Assembly: GCF_031085175.1 (NCBI RefSeq)
Contig: NZ_JAVHUY010000006.1
Coordinates: 62,001 to 126,000 of the forward strand
Origin: Phytohabitans maris
Lineage (GTDB): Bacteria; Actinomycetota; Actinomycetes; Mycobacteriales; Micromonosporaceae
Reading direction: 5' to 3'
DNA length: 64,000 bases
The translations under genes were made by a program, and so were the position numbers. Numbering within the stretch: the stretch's first letter is position 1; each line of letters starts with the position of its first letter. Positions 15,425-22,761 of the stretch are shown here, one piece after another. The notes beneath the pieces were generated by a model. It saw nothing but the letters and a program-made list of their open reading frames with translations. It was not told the origin of the DNA and searched no databases.

Positions 15425-16327
15425 GTGACCGTACCGATGTCCGCGCTCCTCCTCGTCGCCCTCCTGGCCGCCGCGACGGCCGCACTGGGCGGGACCCGCA
15501 CGCTGCGGCGGCGGTTTCGTCGCCCGCGGCTGATCCAGGCGGCGGCGCTCGCGTCCGCGGCGCTGCTCGTGCCGCCGAACGCGCTCCACGCCGCCGCCGG
15601 CACGCCCGGCCCGGCCGCGGCACTCCTGCTGGCCGCCAGCCTCGCCGCGCTCTCCACGGTGGCCGGGCTCGCCGCCGCCCTCCGGATCACCGCCCCGCCG
15701 GCCCGGCTGCCGCGCCGGGTGCTCGCGGTCGGTGCCCACCCCGACGACGTCGAACTCGCCTGCGGCGGCACGCTGCTGCGGCTGGTCGACTCCGGCCACG
15801 AGGTACGCGTGCTGGTGATGAGCCGGGGCGGTGCCGGTGGCGACCCGGCGACCCGCGCCCGGGAGGCGACGGCCGGCGGCCTCTTCCTCGGCGTGACCGG
15901 GGTCGAGGTGCTCGACCTGCCGGACACCCGGCTGGCCGCCCACGAGAACGAGATGGCCGCCGCGATCGAGGAGGCGATCCGCCGGTACCGCCCCGACATC
16001 GTCTTCACCCACTCCGCCAACGACCAGCACCAGGACCATCGCGCCGTGCACGCCGCCACGCTCCGTGCCGGCCGCGGCCACCCCGCGCTGCTCTGCTACG
16101 AGAGCCCGTCGGCGACGGCGGACTTCCGGCCGAGCGTCTTCGTGGACATCGCCGAGCACCTGGAGGCGAAGGTCGGGGCGGTCGCCGCGCACCGGGGGCA
16201 GCGCGCCAAGCCGTACGCCCGGGAGGCCCGGGTCCGCGGCCTCGCCGCCTTCCGCGGCAACCAGGCCCGGCTGCGGCGGGCCGAGGGCTTCGAGCCGGTA
16301 CGGCTGCCGCTCGTGGAAGAGTCCTGA
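15425..16327 (+). CDS. Membrane-anchored PIG-L/LmbE-type deacetylase
   Basis: A 300-residue zinc-dependent N-acetylglucosamine-type deacetylase. The metal motif is AHPDDVE (104-110), with the further ligand in DQHQDHRAVH. The family normally removes acetyl from GlcNAc in mycothiol, GPI or antibiotic intermediates. Unusually, three hydrophobic helices (about 6-22, 37-54, 62-86) precede the domain, which suggests membrane tethering. The GTG at 15425 is chosen over the ATG at 15401 because that ATG lies inside the regulator box, and because 22 nt from box to start matches the other sites, so the transcript is probably leaderless. Its TGA overlaps the next ATG (TGATG). Followed by ATP-grasp and GT2 genes, it may act on a surface polymer precursor. 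Confidence 0.88.
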   Translation: MTVPMSALLLVALLAAATAALGGTRTLRRRFRRPRLIQAAALASAALLVPPNALHAAAGTPGPAAALLLAASLAALSTVAGLAAALRITAPPARLPRRVLAVGAHPDDVELACGGTLLRLVDSGHEVRVLVMSRGGAGGDPATRAREATAGGLFLGVTGVEVLDLPDTRLAAHENEMAAAIEEAIRRYRPDIVFTHSANDQHQDHRAVHAATLRAGRGHPALLCYESPSATADFRPSVFVDIAEHLEAKVGAVAAHRGQRAKPYAREARVRGLAAFRGNQARLRRAEGFEPVRLPLVEES

Positions 16328-17142
16328 TGCCCCGGGTACTGGTGACCGGCGCGGGCGGGCCGGCGGGGACGGCGCTGCTGGCGGTGCTCGCCGAGCGGGG
16401 CGTGCCGGCGGTGGGCGCGGACATGCTGCCGCTGCCGCCCCGCGCCGGCGTACCGATCGAGCGGATCCTGCCCGCCGGCGCGCCGCTGTTCGAGTCCGAG
16501 GTCCTCCGCCTCGCCGCGCGCCACCGGGTCGACCTCGTGGTGCCCACCGTCACCGAGGAACTGCCGCGGATGGCCGCGCTCGCCGCCGCCCGGGCCGCGC
16601 CGCCGCGGATCGCCGTCGGTACGCCCGAGGCGGTCGCGGTCGCCGACGACAAGTGGCGCACCGTCCAGGTGCTCGCCCGCGCCGGGATCGCGGTACCCCG
16701 TTCGGTGGTCGCCGGCACGGCCGATCCGGTCCGCGTGCTCGGCCTGCCGTACCTCAGCAAGCCCCGCCACGGTCGTGGTGGCCGGGGGGTGAGCCTGCAC
16801 CACGAGCCGGGCGGGCCGCGGACCACCGACCACGTGCTGCAGGAGTACGTGCCCGGCGACGAGTACGCCGTCCAGCTCTACGGCGCCGTGTCCGTGGTGC
16901 TGCGCAAGACGGCGCTCGCGCAGGGGCACGTGGGCAACGGGGTCGCCGTCGTGCGGGAGGAGCACCCGGACGTCGCCGCCGTGGCGCGGGCCGCGGTCGG
17001 CACGCTCGGGCTGACCGGGCCGGTCGACGTGGACGTGCGGCGCCGCGCCGACGGTACCCCGGTGGTGCTGGAGGTCAACGCCCGCTTCGGCGCCCACCTG
17101 CGCAGCGCGCCGGAGCTCGTCGACCAGCTGCTCAGCCCATGA
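16327..17142 (+). CDS. ATP-grasp ligase
   Basis: A 271-residue ATP-grasp protein (carbamoyl-phosphate-synthase large-subunit-like). The N-terminal preATP-grasp Rossmann part is MPRVLVTGAGGPAGTALL. The ATP-binding core has DDKWRT, LSKPRHGRGGRGV (the phosphate-covering loop) and QEYVPGDEYAV. The metal-binding end is VLEVNARFGAHL. The enzyme would activate a carboxylate with ATP and join it to an amine. No substrate can be read off. It overlaps both neighbours (TGATG and ATGA), so it is tightly coupled with a deacetylase that exposes amines and a GT2 synthase. Aminoacylation of the product is a reasonable hypothesis. Confidence 0.9.
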   Translation: MPRVLVTGAGGPAGTALLAVLAERGVPAVGADMLPLPPRAGVPIERILPAGAPLFESEVLRLAARHRVDLVVPTVTEELPRMAALAAARAAPPRIAVGTPEAVAVADDKWRTVQVLARAGIAVPRSVVAGTADPVRVLGLPYLSKPRHGRGGRGVSLHHEPGGPRTTDHVLQEYVPGDEYAVQLYGAVSVVLRKTALAQGHVGNGVAVVREEHPDVAAVARAAVGTLGLTGPVDVDVRRRADGTPVVLEVNARFGAHLRSAPELVDQLLSP

Positions 17143-18395
17143 TCGACGCACTGCACGCCGTGGTGCTGGTCGCCGGCGTACCCCTCGTCGTGCTCGGCCT
17201 GCTGGAGCTCGCCTACTACCCGCTCGCGTTCGCCGCCGAGCTGCGCCGCCGCCACGATCCGGTCTTCGAGACGCTGCTGCCGAGCGTGTCGGTGATCGTG
17301 CCGGCGTACAACGAGGAGCGGGTCATCGCCGCCTGTGTCGCCTCGATCGTCGCCGACCGCTATCCGCGCAAGGAGATCATCGTCGTGGACGACGGCTCGA
17401 CCGACGGTACGCTCGCCGCGCTCCGGCCGTTCACCCACTACGCCGACGTCACCGTGATCACCAAGGCGAACGGCGGCAAGGCGGCCGCCCTCAACGCCGG
17501 CCTGCGGTACGCGGGCGGGGAGATCTGCTGCTTCGTCGACGCGGACGGGATCTTCACCCGGGACACGATCACCAACCTGCTGCGCGGCTTCCGCGGCCCC
17601 GAGGTCGGCGGCGTCTGCGGCAACGACGAACCGGTCAACCTCGACCGCCCGCAGACCCGCCTGCTCGCGCTGCTCACCCACGGCACCGCGCTGGCCCGCC
17701 GCGCGCTCGCCCTGGTCGGCTGCCTCACCGTGGTCTCCGGCAACTGCGGCGCCTTCCGGCGGCGGGTGGTCGACGAGGTCGGCGGCTTCCGGGAGGGTTC
17801 GCTCGGCGAGGACCTGGAGCTCACCTGGCGGGTCCGCGCCGCCGGCCACCGCATCGCGTTCCAGCCCGGGGCCCTCGTGTACGCCGAGGTGCCGGCCACG
17901 CTCACCGGGCTGTGGCGGCAGCGGATCCGCTGGACCCGCGGGCTCGTGCAGACCGCCCGCCTGCACCGGCACCTGGTCGGCAGCCGGCGGCACGGGCGGC
18001 TCGGCCCGTACCTGGTGCACAACCTCGTCACGATGCTCGCCGCGCCGGTCCTCCAGCTGGTCGCCCTCGGCGCCGCGCTCGCCCTGGTGGCGGTCGGGCA
18101 CTCGCCGGTACCGGCCAGCCTGCCCGCCGTCGCGGTCTGGCTCGGCCTCGGCGTCGCGCTGGTCAACGTGCTGGTCGCGGTCTTCCTCGACCGGGCCTGG
18201 CGGGACCTGCGCTTCCTCTACGTGCTGCCGCTGGTCGCCGCGTTCTCCGTCTTCATGTCGCTGGTCACCGCCACCGCCCTCTGGAAGGAGGCCCGGGGTG
18301 CGCCGGCCAGGTGGAACAAGCTCGACCGAACGGGTGTGAAGACCCGCACGGGTGACGGCCACCCGACACATAAAGATGTCTTCACCAACCGCTGA
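17139..18395 (+). CDS. Membrane GT2 glycosyltransferase (PgaC/HAS-like processive synthase)
   Basis: A 418-residue family 2 glycosyltransferase with one N-terminal helix (about 5-30) and three or four C-terminal helices (about 295-400). That topology is typical of processive synthases such as poly-GlcNAc or hyaluronan synthase. Catalytic signatures in order are VIVPAYNEE, VDDGSTDGT, FVDADG (donor/metal site), GEDLELTWR (catalytic base) and the processivity motif QRIRWTRG. GNCGAFRR precedes the base as in PgaC. It is the last gene of the overlapping PIG-L/ATP-grasp/GT2 operon. The likely product is a beta-linked amino-sugar or similar polymer, with the sugar unproven. Confidence 0.92.
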   Translation: MIDALHAVVLVAGVPLVVLGLLELAYYPLAFAAELRRRHDPVFETLLPSVSVIVPAYNEERVIAACVASIVADRYPRKEIIVVDDGSTDGTLAALRPFTHYADVTVITKANGGKAAALNAGLRYAGGEICCFVDADGIFTRDTITNLLRGFRGPEVGGVCGNDEPVNLDRPQTRLLALLTHGTALARRALALVGCLTVVSGNCGAFRRRVVDEVGGFREGSLGEDLELTWRVRAAGHRIAFQPGALVYAEVPATLTGLWRQRIRWTRGLVQTARLHRHLVGSRRHGRLGPYLVHNLVTMLAAPVLQLVALGAALALVAVGHSPVPASLPAVAVWLGLGVALVNVLVAVFLDRAWRDLRFLYVLPLVAAFSVFMSLVTATALWKEARGAPARWNKLDRTGVKTRTGDGHPTHKDVFTNR

Positions 18396-18431
18396 GGCCC
18401 GGCTTACGGACCCTCCGCAGACTCCGGAGTC

Positions 18432-18905
18432 ATGGTCCAGGGTAGGAGCAGAAGGCCGGCCCGGCGCCGCGCCGTCATCGCGCTGGTGCTCGCCGCCTCG
18501 CTGACCGCCACCGTGATCGGTGTGCAGCCGGTGTGGGCGATGACGTTCACGGTCAACAGCACGGCGGACGAGGCGGCCGAGATGGCCCGAACCTTCAACG
18601 CGATGCTGGACCGGCTGGAGGCGGTCTTCCGCCGGGAGCGGGAGTTCATCGTCGACGCCAGCCACGAGCTGCGCGGCCCGCTCACCATCTCGCTGGGCAA
18701 CCTCGGGCTGCTGGGGCACGCGGTGACCGACACCGAGGAGCGGCGGCGTACGGTCGCGCTGGTCTGCGACGAGCTGGAGCGGATGGGTCGGATCGTCGGC
18801 GACCTGCACCTGCTGCTGATCCTGGACATCGGGCTGCCCGGCCGGGGCGGCTTCGAGAACGTGATCGAGACACTGCGCGGCTTCGGCTACCGGCTGCGTA
18901 CATGA
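18432..18905 (+). pseudogene. Chimeric remnant: CSLREA-type leader + histidine kinase core + response regulator pieces
   Basis: A 157-codon open frame assembled from parts of unrelated genes. Residues 1-36 are an export signal and 37-47 (MTFTVNSTADE) match the opening of CSLREA-type secreted proteins. Residues 48-129 are the end of a HAMP and the HisKA helix pair with the phospho-acceptor motif DASHELRGPL (His78). Residues 129-141 (ILDIGLPGRGGF) are a receiver phospho-site segment, and 142-157 (VIETLRGFGYRLR) are the end of an OmpR winged helix. Catalytic ATPase and nearly all receiver and DNA-binding sequence are missing. The kinase part resembles the intact kinase downstream (ARTFNAML, then SHEL vs GHEL). 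It remains in frame throughout, so it could still be expressed, but I regard it as the scar of nested deletions. Confidence 0.75.
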
Positions 18906-18910
18906 GAGCC

Positions 18911-18939
18911 CTCTCATCCGCGCCTCATCGGGTGATCAC
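18911..18939 (+). promoter_or_regulatory. Triple response-regulator box, site 2 (two-component operon)
   Basis: Heptamers CTCTCAT, GCCTCAT and TGATCAC start at 18911, 18922 and 18933, again 11 bp apart. The third is the weakest match but keeps the TCA core. They end 22 nt before the ATG of a 24-codon frame at 18962. Position implies autoregulation of the two-component operon. Confidence 0.55.
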
Positions 18940-18961
18940 GCTTCTCGGCCAGGATCGGGGG

Positions 18962-19036
18962 ATGAGCGAGCGAATCATCGGGCACAGCGCTGTTGGTGCC
19001 TCATGCCCGCCCGCGGCGAAGCGAGGACGGGCATGA
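18962..19036 (+). CDS. Possible 24-residue leader peptide
   Basis: ATG AGC GAG CGA opens a 24-codon frame (MSERIIGHSAVGA... ending KRGRA). Its TGA overlaps the ATG of the Asp-rich protein in an ATGA arrangement. Support comes from position: its ATG lies exactly 22 nt after the regulator box, as do two other starts in this cluster, and the transcript would therefore be leaderless. Translation of the leader would bring ribosomes to the downstream start. The peptide has no recognised similarity. Without expression data it may be only a coupling leader. Confidence 0.45.
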   Translation: MSERIIGHSAVGASCPPAAKRGRA

Positions 19037-19398
19037 GCGCTCAGCAGTGGGCCACCGGGATCGGGCTGGTGGCGCTGGCCACGCTGCTGACCGGCGTCGG
19101 CCTGCCGGCGCTGCTCCCGCCCGACCGGGTGCCGGCCATCGAGATCACCGTGCCGGCCGCTCACGAGGTTCAGCCAGGGCAGAATGAGACGGCACCGCCC
19201 AGTGCGGGCACCGTACCCAGGCCCGCCAGCGGAGACGACGACGATGACGATGCCGACGACCGGCCCGCCCGGCCACCCGCCGCCGGAGGCGGGTCCGGAC
19301 CCGACGATGACGATGCCCCTGCCCGTCCCGCAGACGACGACTCCGACGACGGTGGCGGCGGGGACGACGATGGGGGCGACGACGGGGACGACGACTGA
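19033..19398 (+). CDS. Exported or membrane-anchored Asp-rich acidic protein
   Basis: A 121-residue protein with one hydrophobic segment (about residues 6-28) and a very acidic C-terminal half. Residues 67-121 consist mainly of Asp runs separated by Gly, Pro and Ala, such as SGDDDDDDADD and DDDGGDDGDDD. Such tails bind divalent cations. Located directly upstream of, and overlapping, the histidine kinase gene, it could be an extracytoplasmic ligand or metal-buffering partner of the sensor (inference). The start at 19033 follows GAGGACGGG and overlaps the leader stop. The GAC repeats, read one base later, give the Thr-rich start of the kinase. Confidence 0.72.
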   Translation: MSAQQWATGIGLVALATLLTGVGLPALLPPDRVPAIEITVPAAHEVQPGQNETAPPSAGTVPRPASGDDDDDDADDRPARPPAAGGGSGPDDDDAPARPADDDSDDGGGGDDDGGDDGDDD

Positions 19399-20806
19399 GC
19401 GGAGCCGCTGGCGGCCGCCCCTCGGGCTGCGGCTGCGCCTGCTCGGCTGGGCGCTCGTGCTGCTCTGCATCGCCAGCCTCGCCTCGGTCGTCGTGATCCG
19501 GCAGGTGCTGCTCAACCAGCTGGAGAACCGGATCACCGCGGACATGCGGCAGGAGGTGACCGAGTTCCGCCGCCTGGTCGACGGGCGCAACCCCACCACG
19601 GGGCAGCCGTTCGGCACCGACCTGCGGGCGATCGCCGACACGTACCTGCTGCGCAACGAGCCGCAGCCGGGCGAGGCGGTGCTGGTCTTCGTCGACGGCG
19701 CGTTCTACCGCTCCACCGGCGACCCGCCGTACGACCTGGCCGCCGACGCCGCGCTCGTGGCCCGCTGGACCGCGCTGCGCGACAGCGCGTACGGGGAGGT
19801 CGACGGCGGGGCGGCCGGCGCCGGGCGGTGGCTGGCCGTGCCGGTCGTCATCGACGGCGCGGTACGCGGGCACGTGGTGGTCGCCGAGTTCGGCGCCGAG
19901 CGGCGCGCCGAGATCGACCGCGCCGTGCAGATCATGGCGCTCGCCTGCCTGCTCGTACTCGTGGTCGTGGCCGCCGGCGGGTACCTCGCGATGGGCCGGG
20001 CCCTGCGCCCGCTGCGCCAGGTCACCGAGACCGCCCGGGTCATCGAGGAGACCGACCTGTCCCGGCGGATCGAGGTGACCGCCACCGACGAGGTCGCCGA
20101 CCTGGCCCGCACGTTCAACGCGATGCTCGGCCGGCTGGAGGGGGCGTTCGCCGCGCAGAAGGCGTTCGTCGCCGACGCCGGCCACGAGCTGCGTACCCCG
20201 ATCACGATCGTCCGCGGCCACCTGGAGCTGATGGGCGACGACCCGGCCGAGCGGGCCGAGACCGTCGCGCTGGTCACCGACGAGCTCGACCGGATGAACC
20301 GGATGGTCGACGACCTGCTCGTGCTGGCCCGGGCCGAGCAGCCCGACTTCCTGCAGCTCGACCGGGTCGACGTGGCACCGATGACACACGAGGTGTACGC
20401 CAAGGCGGTGGCGCTCGGCGACCGCGACTGGCGGCTCGGCGAGGTGGCCGAGGTGACGGTCTGGGCCGACCGGCAGCGGCTCACCCAGGCGCTGATGCAG
20501 CTTGCCCAGAACGCCGTCCAGTTCACCGCCGCCGGCGACCGGATCGAGCTCTCCGCCCGCGCCGAGCACGGCCGGGTGCTGCTCGCGGTACGGGACACCG
20601 GCCCGGGCATCGAGCCGGAGGAGCGGGAGCGGATCTTCGCCCGCTTCGCCCGGGGCCGCGACGGCCGGGCCCGTGCCGAGGGTACCGGCCTCGGCCTGGC
20701 CATCGTCGCCGCCATCGCCCAGGCCCACCGGGGCGCGGTCGCGGTGGACAGCGTGCCGGGGGCGGGCGCGACGTTCACGCTGGTGCTGCCGGGCGCGCCG
20801 CGATGA
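19370..20806 (+). CDS. Sensor histidine kinase
   Basis: A 478-residue transmembrane sensor kinase of the OmpR-partner type. Helix 1 is at about 22-44, an extracytoplasmic domain of about 140 residues follows, and helix 2 is at about 187-206. Then come HAMP (207-259), HisKA with FVADAGHELRTPIT (His272) and HATPase with NAVQFTAAGD (N box), DTGPGIEPEE (G1) and GTGLGLAI (G2). All functional boxes are intact. The first residues MGATTGTTTE come from the same GAC-repeat DNA that encodes the Asp tail of the preceding gene; upstream in-frame ATGs exist, so the true start could be earlier. It overlaps the response regulator by ATGA. Confidence 0.94.
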   Translation: MGATTGTTTERSRWRPPLGLRLRLLGWALVLLCIASLASVVVIRQVLLNQLENRITADMRQEVTEFRRLVDGRNPTTGQPFGTDLRAIADTYLLRNEPQPGEAVLVFVDGAFYRSTGDPPYDLAADAALVARWTALRDSAYGEVDGGAAGAGRWLAVPVVIDGAVRGHVVVAEFGAERRAEIDRAVQIMALACLLVLVVVAAGGYLAMGRALRPLRQVTETARVIEETDLSRRIEVTATDEVADLARTFNAMLGRLEGAFAAQKAFVADAGHELRTPITIVRGHLELMGDDPAERAETVALVTDELDRMNRMVDDLLVLARAEQPDFLQLDRVDVAPMTHEVYAKAVALGDRDWRLGEVAEVTVWADRQRLTQALMQLAQNAVQFTAAGDRIELSARAEHGRVLLAVRDTGPGIEPEERERIFARFARGRDGRARAEGTGLGLAIVAAIAQAHRGAVAVDSVPGAGATFTLVLPGAPR

Positions 20807-21465
20807 ACCGGATCCTCATCGCCGAGGACGAGCCGCGGATCGCCTCGTTCCTGACCAAGGGGCTGCGCGCCGCCGGGTACGTCACCACGGTCGTCGAGAC
20901 CGGCGTCGACGCGGCCGCGTACGCGCGCGGCGCCGACTTCGACGCGCTCATCCTCGACCTGGGGCTGCCCGGCCAGGACGGGCTCTCGGTGCTGGCCCAG
21001 ATCCGGGCCCGGGGCGAGCGCCTGCCGGTGATCGTGCTGACCGCCCGGGACGCGGTGCCGGACCGGGTCACCGGGCTGGACCAGGGCGCCGACGACTACA
21101 TGACCAAGCCGTTCAGCTTCGAGGAGCTGCTCGCCCGGCTGCGGGCCCGGCTCCGCGACCGGGGCCGGGACACCCCGACCACGCTGCGCGCCGGCGCGGT
21201 CGTGATGGACCTGGTGCGGCGCACCGTCACCGTCGACGGGCAGCCGGTCGAGCTGACCGCCCGTGAGTTTCTGCTCGCCGAGACGCTGATGCGCCACCCC
21301 GGCCAGGTGCTCAGCCGCGAGCAGCTGCTCGACCGGGTATGGGGCCTCGCGCACGACCCCAGCTCCAACGTCGTGGACGTCTACATCGGATACCTGCGCC
21401 GCAAGCTCGGCCAGGAGCTCATCCACACGGTACGCGGCGTGGGTTACCGGCTGCGCGAACCCTAA
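20803..21465 (+). CDS. OmpR/PhoB-family response regulator
   Basis: A 220-residue regulator. The receiver has the acidic pair in AEDEP, phospho-acceptor Asp52 (LILDLGLPG), Thr in VLTARD and Lys in TKPFSF. The winged helix spans about 125-220 with LTAREFLLAETLMRHPGQVLSREQLL and the recognition helix SSNVVDVYIGYLRRKL. Coupled to the kinase gene by ATGA. The most probable binding sites are the triple NNYTCAY boxes with 11-bp period found at four promoters within 7.4 kb, including its own operon and the divergent-function genes on either side. Confidence 0.95.
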   Translation: MNRILIAEDEPRIASFLTKGLRAAGYVTTVVETGVDAAAYARGADFDALILDLGLPGQDGLSVLAQIRARGERLPVIVLTARDAVPDRVTGLDQGADDYMTKPFSFEELLARLRARLRDRGRDTPTTLRAGAVVMDLVRRTVTVDGQPVELTAREFLLAETLMRHPGQVLSREQLLDRVWGLAHDPSSNVVDVYIGYLRRKLGQELIHTVRGVGYRLREP

Positions 21466-21470
21466 GCGGA

Positions 21471-21499
21471 CTCTCACCCGCGGTTCACCGTCCACTCAC
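21471..21499 (+). promoter_or_regulatory. Triple response-regulator box, site 3 (APH-like kinase)
   Basis: CTCTCAC, GGTTCAC and CACTCAC start at 21471, 21482 and 21493, in perfect 11-bp phase, beginning 5 bp after the response regulator stop. They end 22 nt before the ATG at 21522. A weak -10-like GATCGT lies 6 nt before that ATG, consistent with a leaderless transcript. Confidence 0.65.
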
Positions 21500-21521
21500 G
21501 ACGGTGGTCGATCGTCGTGGC

Positions 21522-22760
21522 ATGACCCGACTGCTCACCGGACCCGACGCGGGCGACCTGCTCGGCGTCGCCCTGCACCCCGGGCGGCTGCTGTCCTGGC
21601 GCGCCCGGCAGGTCGACCACCAGCCCGGCCGGGGCTGCACCGCCGCGTACGAGGTGCGCGTGCGCTGGCCGGACGGGCGCGACACGCACGAGCGGATGGC
21701 CGCCTGCACGGGGCGGGTCCCGGCCGGCGTGACCGTGCTCGACGACGGCGCCGAGCGGGTCGGCGTCTGGCGCTACCCGTACGACCCGGACCTGCCCGCG
21801 CTCGCCACGGCCGCCGACGGCACCGCGGTCGCGGCGCTGCTCGACGGCTTCGGGCTGGGCGGCGGGCCGGTGCGGCTGGCCCTGCGCGCGTACCGGCCGC
21901 GCCGCCGGGCGGTCATCGAGGCGGTGGGGGAGCGGGGCCGGCTCTTCCTTAAGGTGGTACCCCCCGGCCGGGTACGCCGGCTGCACGAGCGGCACCGGAC
22001 GCTGGTCGCCGCCGGCGTGCCTGCCGCGCCCAGCCTCGGCCACACGCCGGACGGGCTGCTGGTGCTCCAGGCGCTCCCCGGCCGTACCCTGCGGCAGGCA
22101 CTGCGGCACGGCTTTCCGGTGCTGCCACCGGCGTCCGCCGTACTCGCGCTGCTGGACCGCCTGCCGGCGGAGCTGGCTTCTGGCCGGCGGCGCCGCACCT
22201 GGGCGGAGAAGGCGCCGCACTACGCCGCGGTCGTGGGCGCGGCGCTGCCCCCGGCGGGGGAGCGGGCGGCGGCGCTCGCCGCGGCGATCGGCGCCGAGGG
22301 CGGGCGGGGCGCGGTGGTGCCGGTGCACGGCGACCTCTACGAGGCGCAGCTCCTCGTCGCCGGCGACCGGGTCACCGGCCTGCTCGACATCGACACCGCT
22401 GGCGCGGGGGAACGCCTGGACGACCTCGCCTGCGTGCTCGGCCACCTCTCCGTGCTGGCCGACCTCTACCGTCCACAAGCGACAGCCATCAACCGGCTCG
22501 GCGCCCGCTACCTCGGCGCGTTCGAGCGGTCGGTGGACCCGGCGGACCTGCGCTACCGGACCGCGGCGGTGGTGCTGTCGCTGGCGACCGGCCCGCACCG
22601 CGTGCAGGAGCCGGGCTGGCCGGCCGCCACCCAGCGCCGCCTGGACCTGGCCGAGCGGTGGGTGGCGAGCGCGCGGACCATGAAAGGCTCCTCATCCCGC
22701 CGCCATGCCCGTCTCACCGCGCCCGCACAGGCTGAAACCCACACGCAGAAGGAGGAGTGA
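21522..22760 (+). CDS. Aminoglycoside phosphotransferase-family (APH/ChoK-like) kinase
   Basis: A 412-residue small-molecule kinase. The catalytic loop VPVHGDLYEAQLLV and metal site LLDIDTAGAGERLDDLACVLGH match the APH/choline kinase fold. The first 150 residues are an added domain (CTAAYEVRVRWPDG, VGVWRYPYDPDLPAL) that looks like the substrate-anchoring module of maltokinase-type proteins. No Shine-Dalgarno is visible; position relative to the regulator boxes indicates a leaderless ATG. The last 25 residues run through the promoter of the next gene. Its substrate might be a sugar, lipid head group or amino sugar of the same pathway (inference); antibiotic resistance is not implied. Confidence 0.86.
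   Translation: MTRLLTGPDAGDLLGVALHPGRLLSWRARQVDHQPGRGCTAAYEVRVRWPDGRDTHERMAACTGRVPAGVTVLDDGAERVGVWRYPYDPDLPALATAADGTAVAALLDGFGLGGGPVRLALRAYRPRRRAVIEAVGERGRLFLKVVPPGRVRRLHERHRTLVAAGVPAAPSLGHTPDGLLVLQALPGRTLRQALRHGFPVLPPASAVLALLDRLPAELASGRRRRTWAEKAPHYAAVVGAALPPAGERAAALAAAIGAEGGRGAVVPVHGDLYEAQLLVAGDRVTGLLDIDTAGAGERLDDLACVLGHLSVLADLYRPQATAINRLGARYLGAFERSVDPADLRYRTAAVVLSLATGPHRVQEPGWPAATQRRLDLAERWVASARTMKGSSSRRHARLTAPAQAETHTQKEE
22689..22717 (+). promoter_or_regulatory. Triple response-regulator box, site 4 (Ser/Asp-rich protein)
   Basis: TCCTCAT, CCGCCAT and GTCTCAC start at 22689, 22700 and 22711. The 11-bp period is kept and the middle box is the most degenerate. They lie inside the 3' end of the APH-like gene. 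Here a 44-nt gap with a strong AAGGAGGAG site leads to the ATG, so this transcript has a leader. Confidence 0.55.
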
Positions 22761-22761
22761 C

